64,000 bases of DNA from Alligator mississippiensis (lineage: Eukaryota; Chordata; Crocodylia; Alligatoridae): positions 148,705,433-148,769,432 of the forward strand of contig NC_081824.1 of the NCBI RefSeq assembly GCF_030867095.1. Reading direction: 5' to 3'. A program made the translations under genes and the position numbers. Positions 31,721 to 43,483 of the stretch are shown here, one piece after another (positions within the stretch are counted from its first letter, which is position 1; every line of letters begins with the position of its first letter). Below the pieces are notes generated by a model. It was given only the letters and a program-made list of their open reading frames with translations. It was not told where the DNA came from and did no database searches.

Positions 31721-34700
31721 CCGAGGGAGGCGCTGCCCGTGCCTGCTCCCAGTCATAGCCCGATGCCGCCATTGGAATGAAACAGATGAGAGCTCTCTGC
31801 CCCCCAGGACAGCCCCAGTCTTCCTGCGCCGTGCAGGGGAAGAAAGAGCACCGGGTGCTCCAGTGGGTTGCCTGTCCCTTTGCTGCCAGGTGCTGTGATG
31901 GTTGCATAGACAGCTCGCTGTCCCTGCGGGTCCTTGCTGTTCACATGAGCCCCCTCAGCTCTGCTCCTGCCTTTAGCGAGCTGGTCTGCCTTTCAGCCCC
32001 CTCTTCGTGAGCTCTGCTCAGTGGTCCTGCATCATCCAAGAGACCTGGATGCGGAGCAACACTGGCCTCTTCTCAGGCAACTCCAATCTATATCTGACCC
32101 CTTGCTTTTGCTTGGGAGTGATGCTCCTCCTTCCTGCCTAAAGTTTGGCACCTCAATCCAGCTGTTGTGGTTGTCCCACACCCTGAATATGGGGCAATCC
32201 CAGTGTGAATCGGGAAGGTTGTCCACTAGCTCCTCAGCCAGTGCCCATGTGCCGCCAGGCCACTCTCAGCACTGCCACGTGTGGGGGGAAATCCTCTTAA
32301 TCTCTCTCCAAGAACATCAGAGTGCCTCATTCCTTACCCTCCTGCTAGTCTAGGGTCAGGCTCTAAGGTTTCTTGAAGGAGCCCTAAATGAGGGTCACCA
32401 TATATGTGAGGGTCGCATATTTTTTTGACCCAACCCATGACTGTGGAGGTTAGGGAACCTCCCCCTCCCGTGTTTCAGTAGCTTATGCACAAAATACTAA
32501 GGCCTAAGCGTGTTCTGCTGAACAGTCTTCTGAAATCTATCTGCCAGCTCTGCTTGGACTTCACATAGCAGATGTATGTGACTCAACATTTTAGTGAGTC
32601 TGTGTGATCTGAACAAGACTTGGCATCGCAGGGCCAGCAGTAGGATGTTGACTGTCTGTCTGCCTTGGACTCAGCCCATGTCCGTGGCTATTATCTGTCC
32701 CAATTCACAGCAGAACCGGTAATGCTTACCAACCTGTTCTGAAGCTCATGAACCCAAGTCCTCAGAGGGTCCAGGACAGGCACCCAGGGTCATTTCCCTG
32801 GGTAATCAGCCATGCCTGCCAAACATAACGGAGCAAAGCATGTGTAGAGCCGTGTATTGTGTTGTTCTACACACAGGCCAGTTCAGACAGGTTATATCAG
32901 TCTCCATGTCAAGTCTTTTCCAGCGTCCTGAGTCTCATTGGTTCATTCATAGAGCTCATTCATAGAGCTGTCCTTACCTTGTGTCCTTAGCTTCCATCCA
33001 TTCTTGTGGATGGAAGTCTGCTGTCCTTAGCTTGTGGCTACTATAACCGAAAACACATTCCTTGTACACAACTCAGAAGGTGTTTTTTGATCAGGGAGCA
33101 CCTTGAAAGAAGAGGCAATGGGTTGCACAAAGCAGTGCCAGAAGGCTTCCACGATCACTGACTACAATCTCCCAATGCTCTGTAGCCAACAATATTGTGC
33201 CAGTGTGTCTAATCTGGCAGAATAGATGTGTTACAGGAGGTTCTCTGTAAAAACGATGAAGTGGGCAACTGCAAGATAGCCCTTAAGCCTCCCATTATGG
33301 CCTAGACCAGAAGGATTTGTAGCATTCCTCATTTTATTCTGACCTTTGTTCCTCATAATCTTCAGCTGACACCCAGGATCATCACCCTTTCCCATCTACC
33401 CTGGTCTTGGGAGAATGCAGCACCCAACCCTTGACTGCTAGTATCTACACACAGCATGAAGGAGAGAGTATAATCTCGGTATGCTGGTACAGCACTAGCA
33501 CCCTCACCCTAGCAGGTTGAGACCCTATCTACATGAAAAAAAATGTATTAATTTAACTACAATGTAATTTATTTAGTTAAAACAGTGTAAATCCCTGCAG
33601 AGTCACTCCTATTTTGCATTCACAGATGTGTATGAATTAAATTTCAGTCTGTAAGACATCTTCATGCACTCCAACTTTAGAAGTTAAATCCCTCAAGAAA
33701 AGGCCTGGTAATTGTGGTGTTTAAAAAGAGCTCCAGGGAACTCTACCTAACTCTACCTAGATTCTCCCACAAGGGTCAGTGACTCATGGAAGAATCCACA
33801 CATCTACATTGCTTTGTTGCTTTTGGGACACTTCTTCCTGACTGTATTCTCTTCCCTTTATTGTTGGGGCCCCTGTTTAGTTTGACCCCATCCCCAAACA
33901 ATGCAAGAGAGGTGCCACACATACAGCCTCAGCTCTAACTGGGGTCAACTGATTATCTCCAGCTGGTCAGCTGCTGGCCTTTTGGCATGCCACTAGTCTT
34001 CTGTTGGCCAGCTCTGGGCACCTTCTTCTAGAGTAAGAAGACATTAAACAAAAATAGGAAACTAAAGAGGACACAAAAACTTTCCATAACAATTAAGCTG
34101 AGTGTGTGCTTCAGCATCACAATGTGCAATTTAGGCAGAACATTCCTCAGCTCAAATTCAAAACCATTTGATGAATGCCCATTCTGACTGTCCCATATTT
34201 CTCTGTTCCTTCTGTCAACTGATGTCAGACCATCAGCCTCTGCCAACCCCCATGCCCTTCTGCCACTCCATCTGCACCAAGGGCTGTAGTATCAGCAGTC
34301 AGTCTCCAGGAGGCTCAACTCCAGGCAGCATAGGGATGTGGCAGGGGACCAAGCATTAGGATTGGCAGAAATTTAGTCAAATTAGCAGGAAAAGAAACAG
34401 TAGCTAATAGAAAAGAAGTTGAGAAATCTGGCCTTACTGTTCTCCCAGAACAGAGACTAATAGCTGCTTTGTTGACAGTCTCATCAAAGAAGCTGAAGAC
34501 TGAACAGGCATGGAAGATGACAGGTGATCCTTTTATGTCAAAATTGACACTGCCTGTGCTGTACTTCTTCAGCGTCTGAAGATTTCAGTGAAAGGATGCA
34601 TTCCTTTCCACCTGTCAAGCCCTGAATGAAGGAATGCAATGTGTTACAAAGACAGTTTGTGGAGCACAATTATTAATTCTGGAAATTTAAACAGGTGTAA

Positions 34701-37319
34701 AAAGTTGTGGCCCTTTAGTATGAATGATTCTTTCTTGAAGCTCAATTTCTTTCTTTCTTAAAGCTTTCTTTCTTTCAAAATTTTTGGTTTTGGAGACAAA
34801 TGGTTTCCAATCACAAAACTGAGGGACATGCCCAGCTTTAACTTTTCAGATAAAATGTCTGACAGCACTTGGAATGAGGAAGAGAGCCATAGGGAGATTT
34901 TAGATCAAATTTTCATCTCCTCCCTTATCCTTTCCCAACCCTGCCCCCAAGATATGTCAGATACATCTAAGGAGAAGGCAGAAGGAAGGGCAGTCATTCA
35001 GCCCTACCTTCTGCTTGACCAGACTAACACAGCTAATTTCTCTATGAAAAATCCTTCAAATGAGCTGTTTGAACCCCATCCAGTACCAGGACCAGTTCTT
35101 CACTGGTCTGGGTCTTGGCATAGCTTAGAGCAGCTCTCATCTGTTGGCTGGGAGTGAGATAAAGTAAGAGCTCCTTTCCAGTGAAGCATTCCTTCACCAG
35201 ACACATCTACAAGGTTTTGAGTGAGGGAACACATGCACAAAAAAATTAGCAGGCTCAATAACACAGTACTATTGATTAAATAATTTTATACAGAAAGCAT
35301 TGCACAGGAGGCTCATCCCCACAAGCTAACGTGCAGTTAGCAGCCCCTCAAAGCGATTTCAGGGGCTACAAACCATACACTGTGCACATACACTCATGCA
35401 TCACATTGCTAAATGCAGCGCAGTGGTGTTTTTTGACACTGGGGGATCCCTGCAGCTAAAAAAGTGGTGCAGCAAATGTGGCAGCAGTGTGCATTGCCAG
35501 AAACTGGAGCCTTGCCAGCCAGAGCCATGCTGGCTGCCAGCCAGGCTCCAAGTGGCTGGCTTCATACCGCTGCTTCCCCAGGAGGCCCCCAAGCTCCAGA
35601 TAAGGCTGATGGGCCCAGCACAGGTACTGGTGCGGATGCGCTCTGGGTGTTGAAAATGTTAATTTCTGCAGCCTTCCCTAATCCCACTTACATATTACAA
35701 AGTCTTTAGGAACTGAGTAACAAGCTCCTACACACCTTACAAAATCTACCATGTACCCCTTTCAGACTCTAAAGATCTTCAGTCAGATCTTCAAGTACCT
35801 TCCTGACATTCACCGATTCCTAGCAAGACTCCTAACTAGACTTTTCACTTCAAAGCAAAATTAGCCACCCAGGCATGCAAAGCAAATTATTCCATAGCTG
35901 CAAATTTTACAGGCTTAGTAAAATAATCCACTACACATACTCCATCACAGTTTTCAAAGGTTTACAACTAAGCCAAATTAAAACTAATTTCCTCTTGAAC
36001 AAGCAAAAGCACTTCTGCTTAAAGAAGGTTACTTCCATGCCAGGTTTCACTTTTCAACCTTCTGCTCATTAGGTTGTAGGAATGTTCATGAAAGATTGCA
36101 TTAAATTATTTTAAAATAGGACTTTTGGTTCATTCCTGATATTCCAAAATGATTGTGCAAGCTTTGCTCAAGCATTCTCAAAATATTCACTAGAGGCCAC
36201 ATCCAGAAATTTTATCCTGACATGGAAACGTTAAGCACACGCATAAGTTCTGTGGGAAAATCCAGGGGGTTGTTTGATGTTTCTTCATTACACAATGGTA
36301 ATAAGGAGAAATGGACTATCTCCTCAATCAAAGATGTTGGAGTCAACATGACCGTTTCAATTTTGCTTAGGTGCCAAGAGTTATGTCAGTTCAATTTTTC
36401 AGCCAAGTTTCTGATGATACCCAGAGTAGGCAAGTACCCTGGCAGTGGCATTCTTGGCTTCCAGAAACCCTTTTTACCCTCATGTTGTTAAAATCACCAG
36501 TAACAAATACTGCACCATGTACGTTTTAGCTGATGCGCCTGCCCACAGATTATTCTATGCAGGGCTTGGATACATTCAAACAATTTAGCCTCAAAGCTCT
36601 TTTACCCCAGACTGTTTCTAGGTAAATGTTAATGTTGATGGTGCTACATTGTCAGTTACAAAGTGTAAGGCAACTACTACTTCTGAAAGTAGGTTTTCAT
36701 GCTGTTGCTCCTGTAAGGATCAGCTCACTAGGTCCTGAAATATTGGCATTTCAGCTCTATATTTTGTCACCAAAGTTTAGGATAGCTGCACTAGAGTTTG
36801 TGCTTTGCAAGATAAATTATCAGACCCTCTCCCATGCCCCTTTCCATTTGATAAAGTATAGCAGCAAGCATTCTTTGCATACGCTCATTTTTATGCACAG
36901 AGGAAACAGACCCTTCCCCCTCATAGCTGGTGATAATAAACAAAGAACACCTTGGCCCCTGATGGCTGACTTCATAAACACTTCCTTCAGTGACGGGCAC
37001 ATTTCCAGCCACCTTGACAACATGTAACAGTCCAGCCAATTCTGCAGAAACCTGTGCCAGCTATTTCCCTGCTTCCAACGTACCCTTCCTGAGCGAAACT
37101 GTAGTGCCTAAACTCCAGCAGATTATACTTGTTTGCCATATTCTGGACCCTGACAAGATTTCAGCCTGAGACATGATACAGAAACAGCTCTCTTAGAAAA
37201 GAAATGATGGAAGAAGAGAGATTCAGTCTTTGGGGGTTTACTGAAACAATGATCTCACCTTTGAGAGTATCTGATCGCTAACACCGAATCTGTGTGAATC
37301 ATAGGTGGAGGAAGAAAAT
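31721..37319. other. Upstream flank of GALNT2, no gene recognised
   Basis: Mostly non-repetitive sequence upstream of the GALNT2 promoter. I saw no coding exon with support. Noted inside: a 15-bp direct repeat (attcatagagctc-type, about 32944-32970), a perfect hairpin at 32991-33016 and a GC-rich, hairpin-prone stretch at about 35300-35660. A TTTC-rich tract lies at about 34747-34775. Confidence 0.45.
32991..33016. repeat. Perfect 10-bp hairpin
   Basis: cttccatcca (32991-33000) pairs exactly with tggatggaag (33007-33016) across a 6-nt loop. Not followed by a T-run on either strand. Confidence 0.8.
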
Positions 37320-37340
37320 ATTATTGGGGATGGGGCTGAG

Positions 37341-37409
37341 CACACACCCACACACACCACGCACACACACACACATGCACACACCATGCACACACACACC
37401 CACACACAC
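37341..37409. repeat. CA-rich microsatellite
   Basis: Interrupted CA dinucleotide tract with CCA and TGCA interruptions. Confidence 0.85.
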
Positions 37410-38330
37410 TTCAGCAGGTAAGTCTCTGGAGGGGAAGTGGTAGAGGAGAGGGAAGGGACGTCTGTGAGGCAGATGGAGTGAGGGAGGGAGTGGAGCAGAG
37501 GCAGGAGCAGGAGCGAATGGGACCCTGGGGTGGGTGGTGGGATGGGCAGAGTCTGGGTGTTTTGTCTAGGGGCGCGGGGAGGCTCCTGCAGCTGCGTGCA
37601 CTATGGGGAGCATGTGTCCCGTGGATTTGTGCATGGGGCAGAAGCAGGCTACTGCTGTGGGCTGGGCTCTGCGCCCTGCTGATGTCGCCTCAAGAGCCGC
37701 ATGATGCCATGTGCATCCTGTGGCCAGGCTGCACCACATCCCCTGCCTGCCTGGTGGTGGCACGCACGTGGGGCTGTGCGGGTCTCAAGCAGTGGGACTC
37801 AGTGCCCAGCCCATAGCAGCAGCCCACCTCCACCCCATGCTCAAATCCAGGGGATATGTTCCTCCTGTGACTCCTCCAGGGTGCACACAGTGACAGAGCC
37901 CCCTCCCCCCCACCCCCCGCCTGCACCCCTGGACAAGCCACCCAGGCTCCACCCATCCCACCACCCAACCTGGAGCCCCATTCACCCCAGCCCCTGCTCC
38001 TGCCCCTGCCCCTGCCCCTGTCCCTGCCTCTGCCCCACTCCCTCCCTCACTTGGGGGCCTTGACCTGGCCCTGGCCCTGGCCCTGGCCCCCTCCCCTTCC
38101 CCTTCACAGATTTTCCTGTGGTGCTGGGCAGTGCTTCGCACACCACTGGGCTGCAATCCTGACTGTGTGCACAGTCTGCACATCTAAGTCTGTGTACACC
38201 CCTCCCCACCTTGCGGCCCTCTGCACTGCCATCGCTGCCCCATGGTTGGGGGTGTTAAGCCCTGTTAGCCCCGTTAGCCCCACCTTTCTGCCTCCCATGG
38301 CCTGAAACCTTAGGGTAATGTTGGACTTCA
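37410..38330. repeat. GC-rich low-complexity block with hexamer repeats
   Basis: Contains (CCCCTG)n-like repeats at about 37991-38035 and (CCTGGC)n at about 38062-38092 within a GC-rich block. The many overlapping frames on both strands follow from this composition. May be the interior of a GC-rich hAT-type element, but I could not find terminal repeats. Confidence 0.5.
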
Positions 38331-38702
38331 CAGCTTCTAGGCTGTATATTTTTCAATAATGACAAAATAATTTTCCACCATCTTTGATGCGGTGGAAGAA
38401 TTCACGCCTTCTTCTCAGAAAAGGCTATACTACTATGATCCCTAGCCCAGATAAGTGCAAATTATTCTTACCTGGGATTGGGCAGCAGGGTGGGGAGGAA
38501 GGGGCGGGTATTGAGGGGACATGACATGCCAGTGAAAATTATAGCTGGTGTATCATATACCAACTAGTCTTTTGAATAACAAATATATTCCCACCCTGTG
38601 TTCTGGGAATGCTACTGGCATTTCATCCATCTCTCCTTGAATTCCAAATCTTAATCTAAATCTAAATGTGGATTACCAGAGGAATCCAGCACCAAGACCA
38701 GG

Positions 38703-38703
<1 letters not shown>

Positions 38704-38754
<51 letters not shown>
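38704..38754. repeat. (TA)25 microsatellite
   Basis: Pure TA dinucleotide run of about 51 bp. Confidence 0.95.
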
Positions 38755-38757
<3 letters not shown>

Positions 38758-40030
38758 AATGACATGGGAAGTCAGGAGAACTGCAGCTAAACTAGGCCAA
38801 GATTAAGTTTTTGGTTGCCAGGAGAGAGCATTCTTAATTAAAGAATGCTTTATCAGATGGAACTGAGTTTTACAGTGATTGCTCAACTCTTCAATAAGGC
38901 CTTTCCTTGGTGGCAACATGCCCCTTTATCCCCACTACCAATTCACAATGGGGAAGATAGGAAGAATAGGTTGAAAAGAAAGAAGTACCATAATAGAGGA
39001 AGAAAGAAGAGACTGGGCAGAGGAAAGAGTTGGGAAAATAAGGAAATAGAAAGATTCTGTTTGAGCATGTCACACCATCTCTCATACTGTCCCACACTTG
39101 GTGTCTGAACCTGTCCTCACTGAAATGGTAAAGGGGCCATGCGGTGCAGGATTACCACAGGTATCTCAGTGAAATGGACCTTAGAAATATAGCAGACTAA
39201 AAGAATATTGCTTTGATGTATTTAGAGACATAGGCTTAGACTCCCCCAGAAGACCCTGAAGCTCAGGGAAATAAGTTCCAATATGAAAAGCAAACGTGAT
39301 AAACACACGTAAGCTGTGCTTAAATTGATCTCTCCAAGTTACAGGGCTCAGACAGCAGGTAAAAAGCAGATAAACCTTCTGATTAATTTTGTTTCAGATC
39401 CTTTAAGTTATTATACAGTAAAACCATGTTCAAACACAGCCAGCCAACCCTGCCTTCAAACAACATGCCCTCGACTAATCAAGAGCATAGCATTTCCTGA
39501 TGAATGGTTTTAAGGCATTTCTCTTATGCTCCCTCTTTGTCATCTGGAGAGTGCTGCTACCTAGGAATTGAACAGAACCTGTCTTCACACAACAGTCCCA
39601 CTGCTTTTTCCACACATGGTTGGTAACTAGACAAATAAGCCACAGTAATGTATTTATGTAAGTAATGTCAATTGTGTTCCAGGAGACTGCTCAGGAGTAT
39701 TTTTAATTGTTTAATTAAATCATTGTTTGACATAGTATTATTGATTTTAAATATTACAAATGTACTTCCAATAAACATTGCTATGTTTACTTTATTGTGT
39801 TTGTTTGCATACTTGCTAATTTGCAAATTTTGGCATTTTGCACTAGGTCCCTCAGTCATTAAAACAAATTAGTCAGGTTCTTCTATATCACACTCAAGAG
39901 ACTATTTCACGTAAGAAAGAAAATAAAGTCCCATAACTATTTCAGATCACATGTCTTTTAGATGACACACATCAACTTTTCCCAAATGCAACCTTTCAGT
40001 ACTTTGGAAGAAACAGTAAATAGGGTCTTT
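38755..40030. other. Intergenic sequence, nothing recognised
   Basis: No gene, RNA or repeat signature seen. Confidence 0.5.
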
Positions 40031-40502
40031 CAGGGCATGTCAACACAAGATATTTACTGCAGTTGACTAATTAGCCCCGCAGTAAAGTCCTTGTGTCTAC
40101 ACATGCAGCCCTAGCTTCAATAAACTAATACACTCCACCATAAGACAGTACTTGTAAACACAAGTACTATCCTGCAGCAGAATTATTTACTGCACCACAA
40201 CACGTGTAGAAGCTGGCTGGGCACAAGGGTGCTTCAGTGTAGGGGTACCTTCAGTGTAGGGGTTACCTACTGCACCCTTGTGCCCTAGCCAGCTCCTCCG
40301 CAGCACGGGTTGAGCCGGGTTGGAGCATCCCCAGGCTGGCTGGCTGACCCTCCAACTCCCTGCCAGCTGGGGCTGCTCTGACCCGCTCAACATGCTGCGG
40401 TCCTGGGCGCATGTTCAAATAAGGTGCCCAAGAGCAATAAACTCTGGTGCGAACAGTGCCAGTTTATTTATTCACATTAATTGCATGTGTAAATGCACCC
40501 TC
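40031..40502. mobile_element. Inverted-repeat element (GGGCRTGTCWACACA-type ends)
   Basis: Ends agggcatgtcaacacaag and the complement of gtgtaaatgcaccctc are imperfect inverted repeats. The interior repeats the ttactgca / actgcagt theme seen in the element split at 48 and 52 kb. No protein. A target duplication was not found. Confidence 0.5.
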
Positions 40503-41960
40503 GGAGTAGGAGATGAAAATCAACCTCATCTGTAACCTTCATGACCCTTTAGACTTCAAAACTTTATCACAATCTGCCAAGATCATGAAAGGACCTTCTA
40601 AATACAAGGCCAAAACCAACGTATCAGGAGAAATTATTCTTACTCTGTTCTACTCCCAACAAAAAAAGCCAAATTCATTCTGAGTGTATCTCCATTGAAC
40701 CAGCAATGGAGTCCATCAGGGAAACAAAAGAGTTCATGAGAGAAGCAGTGATTGCACTTCAGAGACCATGTGTTTTTCTGACCCTTTGCTCCTTAAAAAG
40801 ATTCAAACAGAGCAGCAAGTGTTTTTTCATTCAAGATAATACACTGCAAAGACAAGTCCTTTCTGTTTGTGTTTCTTTAACCTGAAGGACTGTGGATGGG
40901 CAACGAAAGGTTTAGGTCCTTTCCCCCTCCCTCATTCCAGCAGACCAGCATTCACTGTTCCTTCCAGCTTCCAGAAATATTTCTATGCAGAGAGTCTGGG
41001 GTGAGAGATGTGTCTCTCATTGGAGAGAGGCCTGAATAATAACTTTGATTTTACTTGTAAATTAGTCTCTTCCAGTGTATACAGCTGTAAATGAGGTCAT
41101 ATTTATCAAAATAATGTTTTTGGCTTAATAAATTTATAAGCAAGGTAATTTACCCAATAATTCAGAGATAGCTATGTTGTGCTTGACTCTCATCTTTCAT
41201 ATGCCAATGGAAATCAGGAGTAAAGTTCCTGAAGTCAAAGGAGTGACAATGGGGTAAAACCAGTATCATTGAGAGAAGAATCCAGTCTCTCATATAGCTC
41301 ATTCCCTCATACACACAGGCTCAAGCACGATGCAAAAGCAACATGAACAGGCACATTTAACTGTAGTTCTAAGTAGCAGCATGCATAGACTCTGACTATA
41401 AGTTATCCTGCTAGGAGTAAGAATAATTTCAGCATGAAGAGGTGTTTACTGGGGCTAATGTCAGATGCAAAGATGTACTTGCATAAACATGCAGACAGTG
41501 GCCTCTGACCCCTGGGTTCTGCACTAGAGCATTCCTCTGTGACAAGAGCAGTACCCTGACAAGATTTGGTACACCTGCACTCCCATTGATTGCCAATGAC
41601 TTTCTGGCCAACATTTCTAGGTAGAACTTGTCAGAACACCTCCTTTTGCAATGGTAAATTGTGGTGTTACTCTCGCTAACATATTTTTCAAGTGCCCACT
41701 CCTATATTTTGTGAGTGACATTTTAAAAAAAAAGTCTGCTTTGTTCTGTGTATAGTAAATTGCATTCCACATAGAAGAACCAACTCTGGCTCTACAGTTT
41801 GGTGAAGTTTTTAAAAGAAGTTCTCTGTACAACAGCCCAATAAATATTTGCCCATCTGTACATACATTTACACAACAAATACATATATCCTACATAACCC
41901 AGTCAGATGTGTATACTCAGTATTTTATCTTGGGGGCAAGTCGCACGTGGCAGAAAACAG
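40503..41960. other. Intergenic sequence, nothing recognised
   Basis: No gene or repeat recognised. Confidence 0.45.
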
Positions 41961-41964
41961 AGAC

Positions 41965-42110
41965 CAGAAAATCCTGTCTCTAACTGAGGCAGACAAGGTT
42001 CCTTGGGTGAATTTGATATCTTTTATTAGACCAACCCAAATGGTTGGAGAATAGTTATTAAGCAAGCTTTCGGATTCAAAAACCCTTTGTCAGGCTAAGG
42101 AAGTTTCAGC
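41965..42110 (-). mobile_element. TTGGTCTAATAAAAGATATC repeat with hammerhead-like motif (copy 3)
   Basis: On the minus strand this reads CCTGACAAAGGGTT-TTTG-AATCCGAAAGC, then a CCAACC-rich hairpin and GGTTGGTCTAATAAAAGATATC. The CTGAN(A/G)A...GAAA spacing around a 5-bp stem resembles a hammerhead-ribozyme core, although the consensus CTGANGA is here CTGACAA. Hammerhead motifs are known in Penelope-like retroelements, so I infer such an origin. No reverse transcriptase is present. The pairing partners for the outer stems were not established. Confidence 0.45.
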
Positions 42111-42379
42111 AGTTGGTGTGTAGTCTCTAACTGAAGCACCCAGTGTAAACATTAACAATGTATCACCAACTATGTCATAAGAGTTATCTTCCCATTCAGG
42201 TCTGACTGGTTCTAGGTAAGTTGTTGCAATCAGCTGCCAGGCAATGTAGAATATTTCTGTGAGCTGTAGCAGTTTTAAACAAGGATTCTTCTGCTGACCG
42301 GTGTGCAAATTTAATGGCAACATAGGTGTTAGTCAGCTAGGGACTAAACATAGTACCAAATCTGTAGATCATGATCATG

Positions 42380-43483
42380 CCTTAACACAGGGGTGGGCAA
42401 AATACGGCCCGCGGGATGGATCTGGCCCGTGAGGCCATTCTGTCTGGCCCGTGGGGCTCCTAAAAATTTTGAAAATTAATATTCCTCTGTCTTTGGCTCC
42501 TGTCAAAAATGACAGGAACCAAGGGCAGTAGGACCCAGGGAAAGCCTGGCAGGCTCCTGCAACAGCAGCACCCGCCCCGCCCTGCCCCACCAGCCTGATG
42601 CCCCAACAGGGGCTTCTAGCCTGGGACCATGTGGCTGCACCGCATCAGAAACCCAGGTAAGGGGTGGGGGGCAAGGGCACAGAAGGAGCTGGTGCAGAGC
42701 ACGGGAGAAAAGTGGCCCCTCGCCTGCTGTGTGGCTAGAGCTTCCTGCTGCAGCCGCTCACCTGTGCCTGCTCAAAACAAAATGAGGGCAGGGGTACATG
42801 GCAGGATGCCCTGCTTGTGTCCCTTGCCCCCCAGCCCTGCTGCCCCTGTCCCCCACCCAAAGCCCCTGCCCCACAGCCTAGGCTCTATAGCTGTCAGCAG
42901 CTACCCAGAACCTGGACCAGCTGCAAACATCTGCTGCCTCTCCACCCTGGCCCCCACCTGTGCCTGCTCAGGACAGTGCCGCATGAGCTGCAAGCTGCAG
43001 CAGAGAGCGTGGGCCACAGTGCGGGCGAGGGGCCGTTTTTCCCCATGCTCAGCATCTTCTTGTTCCCTGCCGTGGAGCAGGGGGTCAGGGCTGTGCACTG
43101 CCCCCCACCTGTACCATGGAGCTGGGAGGGCACTGGGAGTGAGCAGGTGTACAGGGCCCACACTGGTGTCCCAGGACCAGCACCGGTGGGGCCCAGAGCA
43201 GAGTGGCAGGAGCAGGGGGTCCCAGCTGGCAAGGGCTCTATGAAGCCAGGCCAATTCCCCCCTCTCCCTGCTGGTGCAGCCCAGCCCAGATCCACAGACC
43301 CCTGCTAGCCTGCGCCCCACTCTGGGCCCCATCGGTGCTGGCCCTGGGACATTGGTCCCAAGACGGTGACCAGGAGGCAGGGCTCCTGTCAAGGGGCGGG
43401 GCTACCCATGTGGCCCTCGACATCTTGCCAAAACTGGGTAAGCAACCCTTCACCTGAAATAATTACCTGCCCCTGCCTTAACA
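42380..43483 (-). mobile_element. GC-rich non-autonomous hAT element, family II copy 2 (perfect TSD)
   Basis: Element 42388-43475 (1,088 bp) flanked by the exact 8-bp duplication ccttaaca (42380-42387 and 43476-43483). Ends are caggggtgggcaaaata and taattacctgcccctg. It is the same family as the 22696-24096 element, in opposite orientation, sharing the ctcctgtcaaaaatgacagg hairpin (about 42497) and ggaccagcaccggtgggg-like modules. The interior yields long frames on both strands without protein similarity. Confidence 0.87.

Noticed and set aside
31053..31907. Frames of 281 (plus) and 215 (minus) codons over the CpG island
   Set aside because: They overlap each other and the GALNT2 exon and are rich in Arg, Pro, Gly and Ala, as expected from GC-rich DNA. 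No recognisable protein.
32991..33016. Transcription terminator
   Set aside because: Perfect hairpin, but no T-run and a vertebrate context, so a bacterial-type terminator has no meaning here.
37478..38305. Cluster of 60-130-codon frames on both strands
   Set aside because: Produced by CCTG/CCTGGC repeats and GC-rich low-complexity sequence.
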